Numbered from the stretch's first letter, positions 18,192 to 26,063 are shown. The stretch: 32,882 nucleotides of DNA from Siminovitchia fordii DSM 16014 = CIP 108821 (GCF_000374565.1 NZ_KB894687.1:1-32882), one strand, 5' to 3'. The notes: a model not told the origin generated them from the letters alone. Made by a program: numbers and translations.

Positions 18192-18242
18192 GGTTTTCTT
18201 AAGAATCGCCTTAAGTCTTTATTAATATTTCCTTTCTATACT
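18187..18242 (+). promoter_or_regulatory. four phased TTAAG-type boxes and promoter of the ABC transporter operon
   Basis: CTTAAG occurs at 18187, 18198 and 18210, and a weaker ATTAAT at 18221; the spacing of 11, 12 and 11 bp is one helical turn each. A -10 box TATACT lies at 18237-18242 with no good -35 (AGTCTT at 17 bp). Phased direct repeats replacing a -35 are the hallmark of activation by OmpR/PhoB-type regulators. The first box overlaps the stop codon of the response regulator. Confidence 0.65.
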
Positions 18243-18271
18243 TAACGTATCACATAAGGGAGGGAAATAAA

Positions 18272-19204
18272 ATGAGCGAATATATATTTAAAACAAGTCA
18301 TTTATCAAAAAAATTTAAAAACCAAGTTGCTTTAAATAAAGTGAACCTTTCCATTAAAAAGGGATCCATTTATGGTTTTATCGGGCAAAATGGTGCCGGA
18401 AAATCTACATTGATTCGAATCGTCTCGGGTCTTGCCAGGCCAACCAACGGGTCGATAGAAATATTTGGGCATAGTGATGCTAAGGGACTTAATGAGGCCA
18501 GGAAACGGTTAGGTACAATGATTGAAGGACCCGCATTATACCCACATATGACGGCCGTTGAAAATGTAGAAGCGCATCGGCTTTTAAAAGGAATTCCTGG
18601 GAAAGAATGCATAGAAAGAACGCTTGCAATTGTAGGTCTTCAGGATACAGGAAAAAAGAAGGCAAGGAACTTTTCTTTAGGTATGAAACAAAGACTCGGA
18701 ATAGCCATCGCACTACTTGGAGATCCTGAATTTTTAATCCTTGATGAGCCTATCAATGGCCTGGATCCGATGGGAGTCGTAGAAATACGAGAGTTATTGA
18801 AAAAGCTAAATCAGGAATATGGGATTACGATTTTAATTTCTAGCCATATCCTAAGTGAACTTCATTTGCTTGCCACCCATTATGGTATTATTCATAAAGG
18901 TCATTTATTGGAACAATTGACAGTAGATGAACTTCATCAAAAATGCCAACATTATTTGCACATCAAAGTAGATAATCCGGAAAAGGCTGCCACGGTTATT
19001 GAAACCACCCTTCAAACGAATGATTTTGAAGTCATGCCGGATGGTATAATCAAATTATTTGATTATGTTGACACCCCTGGAAGAGTTTCCTCAATCCTTG
19101 TAGATAAGGGACTGACGATTGAGCAATTTATGCCAATGGGGCAGGACCTGGAATCTTATTTTATGGAACGTATTGGGGGTGCTCAGCATGGACAATCTCA
19201 TTAA
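18272..19204 (+). CDS. ABC transporter ATP-binding protein, BcrA/lantibiotic-immunity type
   Basis: A 310-residue peripheral ATPase. Walker A GQNGAGKST (38-46), a Q-loop region GTMIEGPALYPHMTAVEN, signature SLGMKQRLGIA (about 143), Walker B FLILDEPINGLDP (about 162) and the H-loop SSHILSELH. A C-terminal domain of about 90 residues (from HIKVDNPEKAA) resembles BcrA-type ATPases for bacitracin and lantibiotics. RBS AGGGAGGG before ATG 18272. It overlaps the permease start by 17 nt, so the two are coupled. Probable role: expulsion of, or immunity to, a peptide antibiotic; the substrate is unknown. Confidence 0.92.
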   Translation: MSEYIFKTSHLSKKFKNQVALNKVNLSIKKGSIYGFIGQNGAGKSTLIRIVSGLARPTNGSIEIFGHSDAKGLNEARKRLGTMIEGPALYPHMTAVENVEAHRLLKGIPGKECIERTLAIVGLQDTGKKKARNFSLGMKQRLGIAIALLGDPEFLILDEPINGLDPMGVVEIRELLKKLNQEYGITILISSHILSELHLLATHYGIIHKGHLLEQLTVDELHQKCQHYLHIKVDNPEKAATVIETTLQTNDFEVMPDGIIKLFDYVDTPGRVSSILVDKGLTIEQFMPMGQDLESYFMERIGGAQHGQSH

Positions 19205-19937
19205 AGCAGAATGGTATAAGTTAAAAAAGGACAGGTCACTTTGGACTTTACTAATCATCTTAGTGGCTGTTAGTCTCTCTTATCCGCTTTTAATTGTATT
19301 TGACGAGGGAGCAGATATTATTAAAGTAAGAGATTTTTATCAAGATATCATCCTTCAAGGAAACAACTACGTGCTAAGGCTGGTTCCCTGCATATTAGCC
19401 GGGTTCTTTATCTCCAGTGAATATTCCATCGGAACGATGAAAAGTATTGCTTCTTCTGGAAATAGCAGATTTCGTATTTATTTTGCAAAGCTACTTGTCT
19501 ATTCCATCGGGGCAATTCTTATTTCATTAGTATTTCCAATTGTTTTTACTGGATCTGCTTCTGTATTCCTTAGCTTCAATGGAATGCCGGATATCGGATA
19601 CTTCCTCGGAACCCTTGGATTGACGATGCTCTATGCAGCAGCATTTGCATCATTGATGGCCTTATTTTCCACAATCTTTACGGATAGTGGAAAGGCGATA
19701 GGGTTCATGCTGATCTTTTTTATACTTTTTGATAGTATTTTGTATTTGTTGAGTGGTGTAAATCCTATATTTGAATTTGTATATGACTACTCTATATTTA
19801 AACAATTTCTAGGTATTGTAAATGCTGGAACAATGAATAATGCTGAAATGGTTAAATTGATCGTAGTTCCAGTTGTAACTTTTGTTGTTTTAGGAATTTT
19901 GGGGAGTATCTTATTTCAGAAAAAAGAAATAAAGTAA
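19188..19937 (+). CDS. ABC-2 type transporter permease
   Basis: A 249-residue membrane protein starting MDNLIKAEWYKLKKDRS, the typical cytoplasmic lead of ABC-2 permeases, followed by six hydrophobic segments (about 18-38, 63-80, 100-125, 138-165, 172-192 and 222-242) and a basic end (FQKKEIK). It pairs with the ATPase encoded just upstream, whose 3' end it overlaps; GGGGGT (19175-19180) is the binding site for ATG 19188. The in-frame start at 19119 would overlap 86 nt and lacks a site. Confidence 0.9.
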   Translation: MDNLIKAEWYKLKKDRSLWTLLIILVAVSLSYPLLIVFDEGADIIKVRDFYQDIILQGNNYVLRLVPCILAGFFISSEYSIGTMKSIASSGNSRFRIYFAKLLVYSIGAILISLVFPIVFTGSASVFLSFNGMPDIGYFLGTLGLTMLYAAAFASLMALFSTIFTDSGKAIGFMLIFFILFDSILYLLSGVNPIFEFVYDYSIFKQFLGIVNAGTMNNAEMVKLIVVPVVTFVVLGILGSILFQKKEIK

Positions 19938-19957
19938 AGAAATGGGCGGGTGAGAAA

Positions 19958-20869
19958 ATGAAGTATGTAACAATCGTTTCAGTTATCATAGCAATTTTTT
20001 TTCTCATCCGTTTTATTTTATTAAAAAAGGAAATGCGAAGCGTCACAAAACAGTTAAAGGCTAGACATCAACACAAAACAGATAAGAAAATCAATCTTGC
20101 TTTTTTTGATAAGGATTTGGAAAAATTAGCAAAAGAGATTAATAATCAGATAGATGAAACGAAACAAGCCAATGCGCAAAAAAGACGGACAGAAAATGAA
20201 TTAAAGCAGGCTATTTCAAATATTTCTCATGATATTCGGACCCCTATGACTTCCATATTGGGGTATATTCAATTTCTAGAAGTAGATGAGGTAACTCCCG
20301 AGAGGAGAGAAGAGTATATTTCAGTTGTGAAAAATGGTGCATTAAGATTAAAAGTTTTACTCGAAGACTTTTTTGAGTTATCTGTTATCGAATCTGAAGA
20401 CTACTCGTTAAAGTTAGAGGCAATTCAATTGAATGATTTGGTTCTGGAGGTATTGGTAGGCTTTTATGAAGAATTCAAAAATAGGCATATTGAGCCGACT
20501 ATCAACATTCCGGAAGTTGCCATTTGGATTAAGGGCAATTCTTCAGCCGTGAAGCGGGTCATTGAAAATTTGATTACAAACGCGATAAAACACACAACTG
20601 GTAATGTAACAATCACTCTGGAAAGGGGCTTTTCATTTGTTGCGCTATCGGTTAGTAACTCGGCTTCACATTTAAAGAAGGAAGATCTTATACATTTGTT
20701 TGATCGCTTTTATAAGGCGGATCAAGCAAGAAAAGGAAAAGGAACTGGCCTAGGATTATCTATTGCCAAAAGTTTAATGGAAAAAATGAACGGAAGTCTC
20801 TCCGCAGAATTGAAAGAGGAACAATTGTTAATGAAATGTGAGTGGAAAATTTTAACTCAACATTCCTAG
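19958..20869 (+). CDS. sensor histidine kinase
   Basis: A 303-residue kinase with a single N-terminal transmembrane helix (about 3-23) and no extracellular sensor domain. A coiled-coil linker (50-85) leads to the phosphorylation site SHDIRTPMTSI (His91) and the ATPase domain with N-box NLITNAIKHT, FDRFYKAD and GTGLGLSI. Kinases with almost no external part usually sense through a partner in the membrane, here probably the neighbouring permease. Its partner is the response regulator at 17499. GGGCGGGTGAG lies before the ATG, 20 bp after the permease stop, and a terminator follows. Confidence 0.92.
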   Translation: MKYVTIVSVIIAIFFLIRFILLKKEMRSVTKQLKARHQHKTDKKINLAFFDKDLEKLAKEINNQIDETKQANAQKRRTENELKQAISNISHDIRTPMTSILGYIQFLEVDEVTPERREEYISVVKNGALRLKVLLEDFFELSVIESEDYSLKLEAIQLNDLVLEVLVGFYEEFKNRHIEPTINIPEVAIWIKGNSSAVKRVIENLITNAIKHTTGNVTITLERGFSFVALSVSNSASHLKKEDLIHLFDRFYKADQARKGKGTGLGLSIAKSLMEKMNGSLSAELKEEQLLMKCEWKILTQHS

Positions 20870-20902
20870 AAGAATGAACGAAATCTCCTCAAAACGTTCA
20901 TG

Positions 20903-20939
20903 AGACAGGCTGCTCCAATAACAGGAGTCAGTCTTTTTT
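20903..20939 (+). terminator. terminator of the two-component/ABC transporter operon
   Basis: CTG+CTCC (from 20909) pairs with GGAG+T bulge+CAG (20924-20931), closed outside by AGAC/GTCT, and runs into TTTTTT at 20934. An additional ATGAACG/CGTTCAT inverted repeat lies just before it (about 20874-20902). Confidence 0.65.
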
Positions 20940-21060
20940 CTTTATTTTAAATATATTCAATCACTTACCTAACTAAGAGTTCTGATGTTTGTCCATTAGG
21001 CTTAATGTTTTATAACATCTTGTGGAAAATGTGCTGACAAATACTTGTAAAGAACATCAA

Positions 21061-21123
21061 TGTCCAAAGTTATTGACATACCTATTCAGGTTGTTAGAAT
21101 AATAATGTCCAATACTTTTGACG
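21061..21123 (+). promoter_or_regulatory. promoter with two candidate operators of the HTH-def unit
   Basis: TTGACA (21073-21078), 16-bp spacer, TAGAAT (21095-21100). Two copies of a near-palindrome, TGTCCAA-N5-TTGAC, lie at 21061-21078 (covering the -35) and 21106-21122 (just after the -10, before the start codon). This fits autoregulation by the small HTH protein encoded next. Confidence 0.6.
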
Positions 21124-21135
21124 CGGGTGATATTA

Positions 21136-21327
21136 TTGAAGAATAAAATTAAAGTACTTCGCAAGAAACTGGGGATAACACAGGAGCAACTTGCTCGGGA
21201 GTGTGGGGTAGTTAGACAAACGATAAATTGTATCGAGAATGATAAATATGACCCTACGCTGGAACTGGCGTTTAAATTATCAAAAATATTAAAAGTAAAG
21301 GTAGATGAGTTGTTTATTTATGAGTAA
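21136..21327 (+). CDS. small Cro/CI-type transcriptional regulator (YozG-like)
   Basis: A 63-residue single-domain HTH protein: KIKVLRKKLGITQEQLAREC, then VVRQTINCIENDKYDPTLEL, ending VDELFIYE. It matches the small stand-alone XRE regulators of Bacillus that usually pair with a membrane or enzyme gene. TTG 21136 is chosen because GGGTGA (21125-21130) precedes it by 5 nt and the protein then begins like its relatives. The stop overlaps the start of the deformylase gene (ATGAGTAA), so the two are translationally coupled; repeats in the promoter are its likely own operators. Confidence 0.85.
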   Translation: MKNKIKVLRKKLGITQEQLARECGVVRQTINCIENDKYDPTLELAFKLSKILKVKVDELFIYE

Positions 21328-21895
21328 ATTTCATTCGGATTATTTCATGACAATGAAGGATATTGTCAAGGAAGGGAACCCAATTTTAAATCAAGCGACA
21401 GAAGAGGTAACGGTACCGCCATCTGAAGAAGACAAAGAAACATTAATTTGCATGATGAACTTCTTAAAAAACAGTCAAGATGCCAAACTGGCAAACAAAT
21501 ATAAATTACGTCCTGGAGTAGGCTTATCAGCAAACCAGGTTGGTTTGAATAAGCGTATGTTTGTAGCTTATTTAACGGATGAGAAAGATAAAGAACATGA
21601 ATACACGTTTATTAATCCAAAAATAATCAGTCATTCTGTATCCATGATTTATTTACCCCAGGGCGAAGGCTGCCTTTCCGTCGATCGTGATATCAAAGGA
21701 TATGTCTCAAGGTATGAGCGTGTAAAAGTAAAAGGATTTAACTTAGCGGGAGAAGAGGTCATTATAAAACTGAGCGGATATCCTTCAATTGTTGTTCAAC
21801 ATGAAATAGATCATTTGAATGGAATTATGTTCTATGATCGTATCAATAAAGAAAATCCATTTAAACTGCCAGAAAACAGTAAAAGTCTATATTGA
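21320..21895 (+). CDS. def: peptide deformylase
   Basis: A 191-residue metalloenzyme that removes the formyl group from the first methionine of new proteins. All three motifs are present: GVGLSANQVG (66-75), EGCLS (116-120, metal-binding Cys118) and HEIDH (161-165, two metal His and the catalytic Glu). Internal segments (KYKLRPGVGL, YDRINKENPFKLPEN) resemble the B. subtilis YkrB/DefB type. ATG 21320 overlaps the upstream stop; ATG 21347 would give a start closer to YkrB, but neither has its own binding site. A deformylase coupled to a dedicated regulator is unusual for a housekeeping gene and suggests an inducible extra copy (inference). Confidence 0.93.
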   Translation: MSKFHSDYFMTMKDIVKEGNPILNQATEEVTVPPSEEDKETLICMMNFLKNSQDAKLANKYKLRPGVGLSANQVGLNKRMFVAYLTDEKDKEHEYTFINPKIISHSVSMIYLPQGEGCLSVDRDIKGYVSRYERVKVKGFNLAGEEVIIKLSGYPSIVVQHEIDHLNGIMFYDRINKENPFKLPENSKSLY

Positions 21896-21904
21896 AGTTC
21901 ATAG

Positions 21905-22275
21905 AAAACCATTGGACAACTAAAAAAACCTTCGAATATTGAGCATTTGGGATTGATTAGTGCATCTACGAACTTTTTAGAAGGAAAGGTGGAGGAAAGA
22001 GGAAACCTAGATCACTATATTGGAACAGCATCCACGAGATCGTACCCTGATTATTTGGAATCTCTTGAAGTCCCTGCCTCCACATGAGAAGTATTCGAGG
22101 CTGTAGGATCATTTCCTGATACATTACAATATTTGTGGGAACGAATTTATTCGGAATGGTTTTCTTCTGTGAACTATGAACAAGCTGAGGGACCAGGAAT
22201 ATTATGGAATGAACACAAGGATTTAGTTTTACCTACTTTTAAAAGCGAAATATGATTACCAAAAAAAAGTAAGTC
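21905..22275 (+). pseudogene. GyrI-like / AraC effector-binding domain remnant
   Basis: A coding-like frame without start: [46 protein letters not shown], then [53 protein letters not shown]. This is the C-terminal effector-binding domain seen in GyrI-like proteins and AraC regulators such as YdeE. The two TGA codons stand where relatives usually carry Trp (PAGTW-x-VFE and EIWIP), so each is one base from TGG. The N-terminal half is gone. A terminator follows at 22320. Confidence 0.75.
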
Positions 22276-22319
22276 TGATATAAAGGTAGAGAGAGTTTTT
22301 CATAAAATGCTTAAGGTTC

Positions 22320-22375
22320 TAGCTGTGGAACGTAAAGAGGGATTCTCCTTATTATTCCACAGCTAATTTCTTTTG
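22320..22375 (+). terminator. terminator after the GyrI-like remnant
   Basis: TAGCTGTGGAA (22320-22330) pairs perfectly with TTCCACAGCTA (22355-22365), 11 bp with a 24-nt loop, followed by ATTTCTTTTG. Confidence 0.7.
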
Positions 22376-22430
22376 TTCCGAACAAAAGCTTTGGAGTTAT
22401 GTTTAGTGCATTTTTAGATCAAATCGCCGG

Positions 22431-22640
22431 TCAGCTCTCTTCGCTGATCTCTGTAGAAATTTGCCAAGTCACACCAAACTTATCCGTCACTTGTCCATAG
22501 GATGGACTCCAGAATGATTCTTGAAGCGGCATGACCTCTTGGCCACCTTTAAACTTTTTTGAACGCCTCACTGACCTTTTGGAAAAGTTCCCCATTTTTC
22601 GACAAGTTGCCATCTGCTTTGTTTTTATAAACTGTATTCT
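22431..22640 (-). pseudogene. VOC-family (PhnB-like) protein, truncated and frameshifted
   Basis: The minus strand ends with GGQEVMPLQESFWSPSYG, then QVTDKFGVTWQISTE, the typical C-terminus of PhnB-like glyoxalase-fold proteins. The preceding family sequence (ADGNLSKNGELFQKVSEAFKK) is in another frame, so a frameshift lies near 22555. The N-terminal two thirds of the domain are missing. It directly follows the AraC regulator on the same strand and may have been its target gene. Confidence 0.75.
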
Positions 22641-22674
22641 AGCATGAAGAATCAACGACATTTCTTATCGGTTG

Positions 22675-23481
22675 CTATTTTTCTCCTGAATTTGTGAATT
22701 CTAAAAAAACTTGATTGAGAAATTTGTGCATTAACAGTGGGAGAGAAATTAAAATTGGTGGATCTCCCAAACGTGGATGACGGAGTGTAAGATCCAGATG
22801 AAACATATAAGAATCAGACGAAACCAAAACAGGGGATTCCGCTCTTGCACGCAGGGTAGTATACGGGAGTAAAATATCGGTCGCTTGCATTTCCCAAGAA
22901 ATAGCAGTAGCCATTAAATAATAAGTACCGGGCTTAACATCTTTAAAACAAAAGTTGCCCAATGATGACAGTAATGTTCCATATAGTGGTAGGCCCTCAG
23001 GTATCGGTTTATGAAATAAACCGATAAGAATGATACCTTGAAAAGGAGCGTCTGCCTTAACGGTACCTTCGACTTTGTTAAAATGATAATCTACCGAATG
23101 GGAGTCTGCCCAATTATTTAGTTTCTTCAAAGAATGGAAATGTTCATCTGCAACAATTGTTGATCTTCGGAATTGAGATGGTGATATACCTACACGCTGC
23201 GTAAATCGAGTAGTGAAGGTCCCCAAACTTTGTTGGCCAATCTCCATCCCGATATCTCGAACACTTAGATTCGTATGAAGCAACATGTCCTTTGCCTTTT
23301 CCAATCGGATAGAAGAGATATAGTAATGTGGGGAAAGACCTACTCTTTCTTTAAAAAGGCGTGAGAAATGGTAAGGACTATAAGCGACGTAGTTAGAAAG
23401 CCTGGAAAGTGTGAGCGGTTCATGAATATTTTGGTGAATATATTTGATTACCTCATCTATGGCATCATATTGACCATCCAT
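22675..23481 (-). CDS. AraC-family transcriptional regulator
   Basis: A 268-residue regulator with the two-HTH AraC domain at the N-terminus: AIDEVIKYIHQNIHEPLTLS, SNYVAYSPYHFSRLFKERVG, then EIGQQSLGTFTTRFTQRVG and ISPSQFRRS. The C-terminal 150 residues form a ligand-binding part (EGTVKADAPFQGIILIGLFH) that is not a clear GyrI domain. The start at 23481 is chosen because GGGAGGT lies 8 nt upstream; the longer start at 23502 would include that site in the gene. It is followed on its strand by a broken VOC-family gene, so the original operon is damaged. Confidence 0.88.
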   Translation of the reverse strand: MDGQYDAIDEVIKYIHQNIHEPLTLSRLSNYVAYSPYHFSRLFKERVGLSPHYYISSIRLEKAKDMLLHTNLSVRDIGMEIGQQSLGTFTTRFTQRVGISPSQFRRSTIVADEHFHSLKKLNNWADSHSVDYHFNKVEGTVKADAPFQGIILIGLFHKPIPEGLPLYGTLLSSLGNFCFKDVKPGTYYLMATAISWEMQATDILLPYTTLRARAESPVLVSSDSYMFHLDLTLRHPRLGDPPILISLPLLMHKFLNQVFLEFTNSGEK

Positions 23482-24146
23482 ATTTCTATACCTCCCATCC
23501 ATGTAGCAACGACCATTGTCTCTACATAGATAACAATATTCTTTTTATATCGATTCTCGTAAATTTTTTGTGAATTCAAAATAGATATGTATGAAGCCCC
23601 TTTATCGATCACTTTAAAAAGTTTGTTTGAAGGAAAAAGGTTTAAGTAAAGTTAATTTTACATTGAAAGCAGAAAAAATTAAAGGCGAGGTGGACTATTC
23701 GGGAAGAAAAGAACCCTCTCTAAAGTGTAAAATCTCAACTAACTGAGAGTTGGTACGAAATTGACCAGGGGGTCTATGATGAAGCTTAACTGAATTTGAC
23801 TTGCTAGTTGACTCGTACTTAGTACCGGTGCCCGCTAATTTATTTATTCGATTAAGCTGCTCAAAAGGGTGTAGAAAGAAATTGTATATTTAAGTACTGT
23901 ATGATCTTATTTAACAGCTATTGTTAATCAATACGCCTAAAAAAAGAGAATTAAAAGGAGAATGCAAGTTGCAAAAGAAAAATCTTATAACGTATATAGG
24001 CCACATTACTTGTACTGTCAGTTAAATGGAAAGAATACACATTAATCTAGAAAGATGTAGCATCTAAACAATCAATTACCTACACCTGAAAAGTTGAGGG
24101 GTTAACAAAAAATGATGATATCCCTCCTTTCATGTTTTCTGCTTTC
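23482..24146. other. long stretch without a supported gene
   Basis: All frames are interrupted. AAGGAGA near 23957 precedes two overlapping very short frames (18 and 27 codons) that end quickly; they may be the start of a deleted gene. No repeats or promoter stand out. Confidence 0.4.
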
Positions 24147-24178
24147 CCATTCATTTGGTGAATGGATTTACTTTTTTT
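24147..24178 (+). terminator. hairpin with T run, orphan terminator
   Basis: CCATTCA (24147-24153) pairs with TGAATGG (24159-24165) around a 5-nt loop; ATTTACTTTTTTT follows. No intact gene precedes it. Confidence 0.6.
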
Positions 24179-24264
24179 GATATTGATAAGGAGTAAAAGC
24201 CATTGAATAAAAAGGAAGCATGAATAAGGTAAACAATTTAATAGTCATAAAGGAGAACCACATC

Positions 24265-24648
24265 TTGATAACGTCATTTGGAAAACTTTGTAGAAAACTA
24301 AGAATTGATAATGGAGACCTTTTAAAGGATATGGCTAATAAAATAGGAGTTGCGTCTTCTTATTTATCAGCTGTTGAAAATGGAAAAAGAAATATTCCTG
24401 AAGAATGGATTGAAAAGATTGCTGCTTCCTACTTATTAGGTCCTTCGGAGCTGGCTGAATTAAGGCAAGCTGCTCTAGAATCACAAAAAACACTGAAGGT
24501 CGATTTTGAGGGGATCGGTATTGAAGATAAACTTGTTTTCATGGATTTGATAAGAGAATTTAAAAACTTGGACGAGAGGGATAAAGCAAAAATCAAAGAA
24601 ATCCTCCTGAAAAATAAAAAAGAAGGTAAGGATTATGTGCATAAATAA
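24265..24648 (+). CDS. XRE-family helix-turn-helix regulator
   Basis: A 127-residue protein with an N-terminal Cro/CI HTH (GKLCRKLRIDNGDLLKDMAN, then KIGVASSYLSAVENGKRNIP) and a helical C-terminal part (VFMDLIREFKNLDERDKAKI) that probably dimerises. TTG 24265 is chosen because AGGAGA (24251-24256) lies 8 nt before it; the ATG at 24220 has no site. No neighbour on its strand is co-transcribed, and a terminator follows. Similar proteins occur in prophages and plasmids, but no phage genes surround it. Confidence 0.82.
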   Translation: MITSFGKLCRKLRIDNGDLLKDMANKIGVASSYLSAVENGKRNIPEEWIEKIAASYLLGPSELAELRQAALESQKTLKVDFEGIGIEDKLVFMDLIREFKNLDERDKAKIKEILLKNKKEGKDYVHK

Positions 24649-24729
24649 AACCTCCCATAGGCTTTAAGTCGACATAATGGAGCATCAATTAAATTGATGT
24701 GGCCAAAAATACATATTAACTAACAACAG

Positions 24730-24754
24730 GCCCGGTGCTTACCGGGCTTTTTTT
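24730..24754 (+). terminator. Rho-independent terminator of the XRE gene
   Basis: GCCCGGT (24730-24736), loop GCTT, ACCGGGC (24741-24747), then seven Ts. A textbook terminator about 80 nt after the stop codon. Confidence 0.9.
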
Positions 24755-24796
24755 ATATAAATTAAATCTCTGTCATCAGGAGGAAGATGACCTAAA

Positions 24797-25063
24797 TTAT
24801 TTCCTCTTTATGGGTCCTAGGCTATTATTCACTTTATTATCAAATAATAATTGCCCCAACTTACCCATATCTTGCAGCTCTCCATCGACGACGATGGCCG
24901 GAATCAATTGAATATCATAACTTTTAGCTTTCTCTTCTTCTTTCTCAGTAACGAAGTGCTTATTTAAATTGTAAACATTTACTTCACATCTTTTACAGAC
25001 AACACTTTTTACTCGATTCACAAGGTCATCACATAAATAAGTATCAGCTGTGAAAATTTCCAC
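24797..25063 (-). CDS. thioredoxin/glutaredoxin-like protein with CxxC motif
   Basis: An 88-residue protein of thioredoxin-fold size: MEIFTADTYLCDDLVNRVK, then VVCKRCEVNVYNLNKHFVT, a helical charged segment, and IQLIPAIVVDGELQDMGKLG with the cis-Pro (IPAIVVDG) found in glutaredoxin-like proteins. The CKRC pair is the likely redox or metal-binding site but lies later than in ordinary thioredoxins; C11 is an additional Cys. The start is GTG with no close binding site; AGGAGG of the preceding MerR 3' end lies 20 nt away, so coupling to merR is likely. Proteins of this shape sit beside MerR regulators in metal and thiol stress units. Confidence 0.7.
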   Translation of the reverse strand: MEIFTADTYLCDDLVNRVKSVVCKRCEVNVYNLNKHFVTEKEEEKAKSYDIQLIPAIVVDGELQDMGKLGQLLFDNKVNNSLGPIKRK

Positions 25064-25074
25064 CTTTTTAGCTA

Positions 25075-25494
25075 TTACTCATTCCTCCTATCTGATAGTT
25101 TTTTTAACAATGGACATGACTCTTTGGGATCTGGCAGTTCTGAAGCTGTATTTTTCATAGCATTCTCTAATAGCGATTTGAGATTTTTTAACTGGGCTAC
25201 TTTTTCATCAATTTCAATTATTTTTTCCTTGGAAATTTGATACAATTCCTTTGTTGGAAAGTAATCTTCTACTCTATAAATGGATAAAATTTTTTTAATT
25301 TCTTCAAGTGTAAACCCCAGCTCTTGTGCATGTTTTACCATTTTGATCTCCGTAACGGCATTGTGAGAAAACATCCGATATCCAGATTCAGTTCGAGGAG
25401 GTTTTGCTATTAAACCTCTTTTTTCATAATATCTAACTGTTGCAATGTTAACATTGGATTGCTTTGCTAATTCACCAATAGTTAATCGTGTCAT
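25075..25494 (-). CDS. MerR-family regulator (metal/thiol type, atypical cysteines)
   Basis: A 139-residue MerR protein: LTIGELAKQSNVNIATVRYY, EKRGLIAKPPRTESGYRMFS, then ELGFTLEEIKKILSIYRV and a long dimerisation helix, with SCPLLKKL at the end. It resembles Hg-type MerR, but the first metal-binding Cys is absent (YRVEDYFPTKEL where Hg-MerR has a Cys); only the C-terminal Cys remains. Hg(II) sensing is therefore unlikely, and the effector is unknown. ATG 25494 follows GGGAGGG by 6 nt. The CxxC protein lies 11 bp downstream on the same strand, and the promoter carries a MerR-type operator. Confidence 0.88.
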   Translation of the reverse strand: MTRLTIGELAKQSNVNIATVRYYEKRGLIAKPPRTESGYRMFSHNAVTEIKMVKHAQELGFTLEEIKKILSIYRVEDYFPTKELYQISKEKIIEIDEKVAQLKNLKSLLENAMKNTASELPDPKESCPLLKKLSDRRNE

Positions 25495-25516
25495 CTTCTG
25501 CCCTCCCATTGTGTAT

Positions 25517-25548
25517 ATTATGAACCCTGTACCTTGGTTAAGGGTCAA
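25517..25548 (-). promoter_or_regulatory. MerR-type promoter with 20-bp spacer and dyad
   Basis: On the minus strand TTGACC (25548-25543) and CATAAT (25522-25517) are separated by 20 bp, too long for normal RNA polymerase contact. The spacer carries the dyad ACCCT-N12-AGGGT (25524-25528/25541-25545). This geometry is the hallmark of MerR-family activation by DNA untwisting. Confidence 0.75.
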
Positions 25549-25838
25549 TAGTTTTTTTGATTTTTGAAATGTCTTATTGAAAGGGAACAATGAGCATTTT
25601 CAAACAATCATGAAAAAACCTTAATTAAGCTGATCTTATCACTGAAAATTTGACATGTTTAGTCCATAACGGTTCTTAAAAATATTTAATTCTTGTTAAA
25701 ATGGGAAATAGCGTTTTGAATAGGCAAATTAATTTATATATTCAATTGAAATTTAGGGTCTTTCAGATGGATGAATTACTTCAAGATATGATAAGTTAGG
25801 CACTTGGGGAAGTAAGCAGATCAATTATGTTTTAATAT

Positions 25839-26015
25839 ATGTTTTTAGCAAAGTTAGGGAAAACATTAGGGTTTGCAAGAACAATATATAAAGATTTTTC
25901 CTCCGTTGATACTCAGTTATAAATTGTGGCTTTTACTATAGATTTAAGGTCTGAGCATGTTAAAAAATGTGTAAAGCAAATAATAGAAAAAGCTCCGTAT
26001 CGCGTTGAAGAGTAA
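25839..26015 (+). pseudogene. short remnant with an internal stop
   Basis: In one frame: MFLAKLGKTLGFARTIYKDF, SSVDTQL, TAA (25920-25922), IVAFTIDLRSEHVKKCVKQI, IEKAPYRVEE, TAA. Both sides of the internal stop are protein-like and in the same frame, so this is probably the C-terminal piece of a dead gene. The family is not recognised. The rest of 25595-25838 holds nothing I can support. Confidence 0.4.
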
Positions 26016-26063
26016 TAGACACGGGGTGTGTACAGGCCATAAAATATGTACCTGAAAATTAAA

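Noticed and set aside
14513-22257. TGA recoding as a sense codon
   Set aside because: TGA interrupts the ABC-F gene and, twice, the GyrI-like remnant, but it also ends intact genes such as def, and the expected residues differ (Arg/Lys versus Trp), so ordinary nonsense mutation is simpler.
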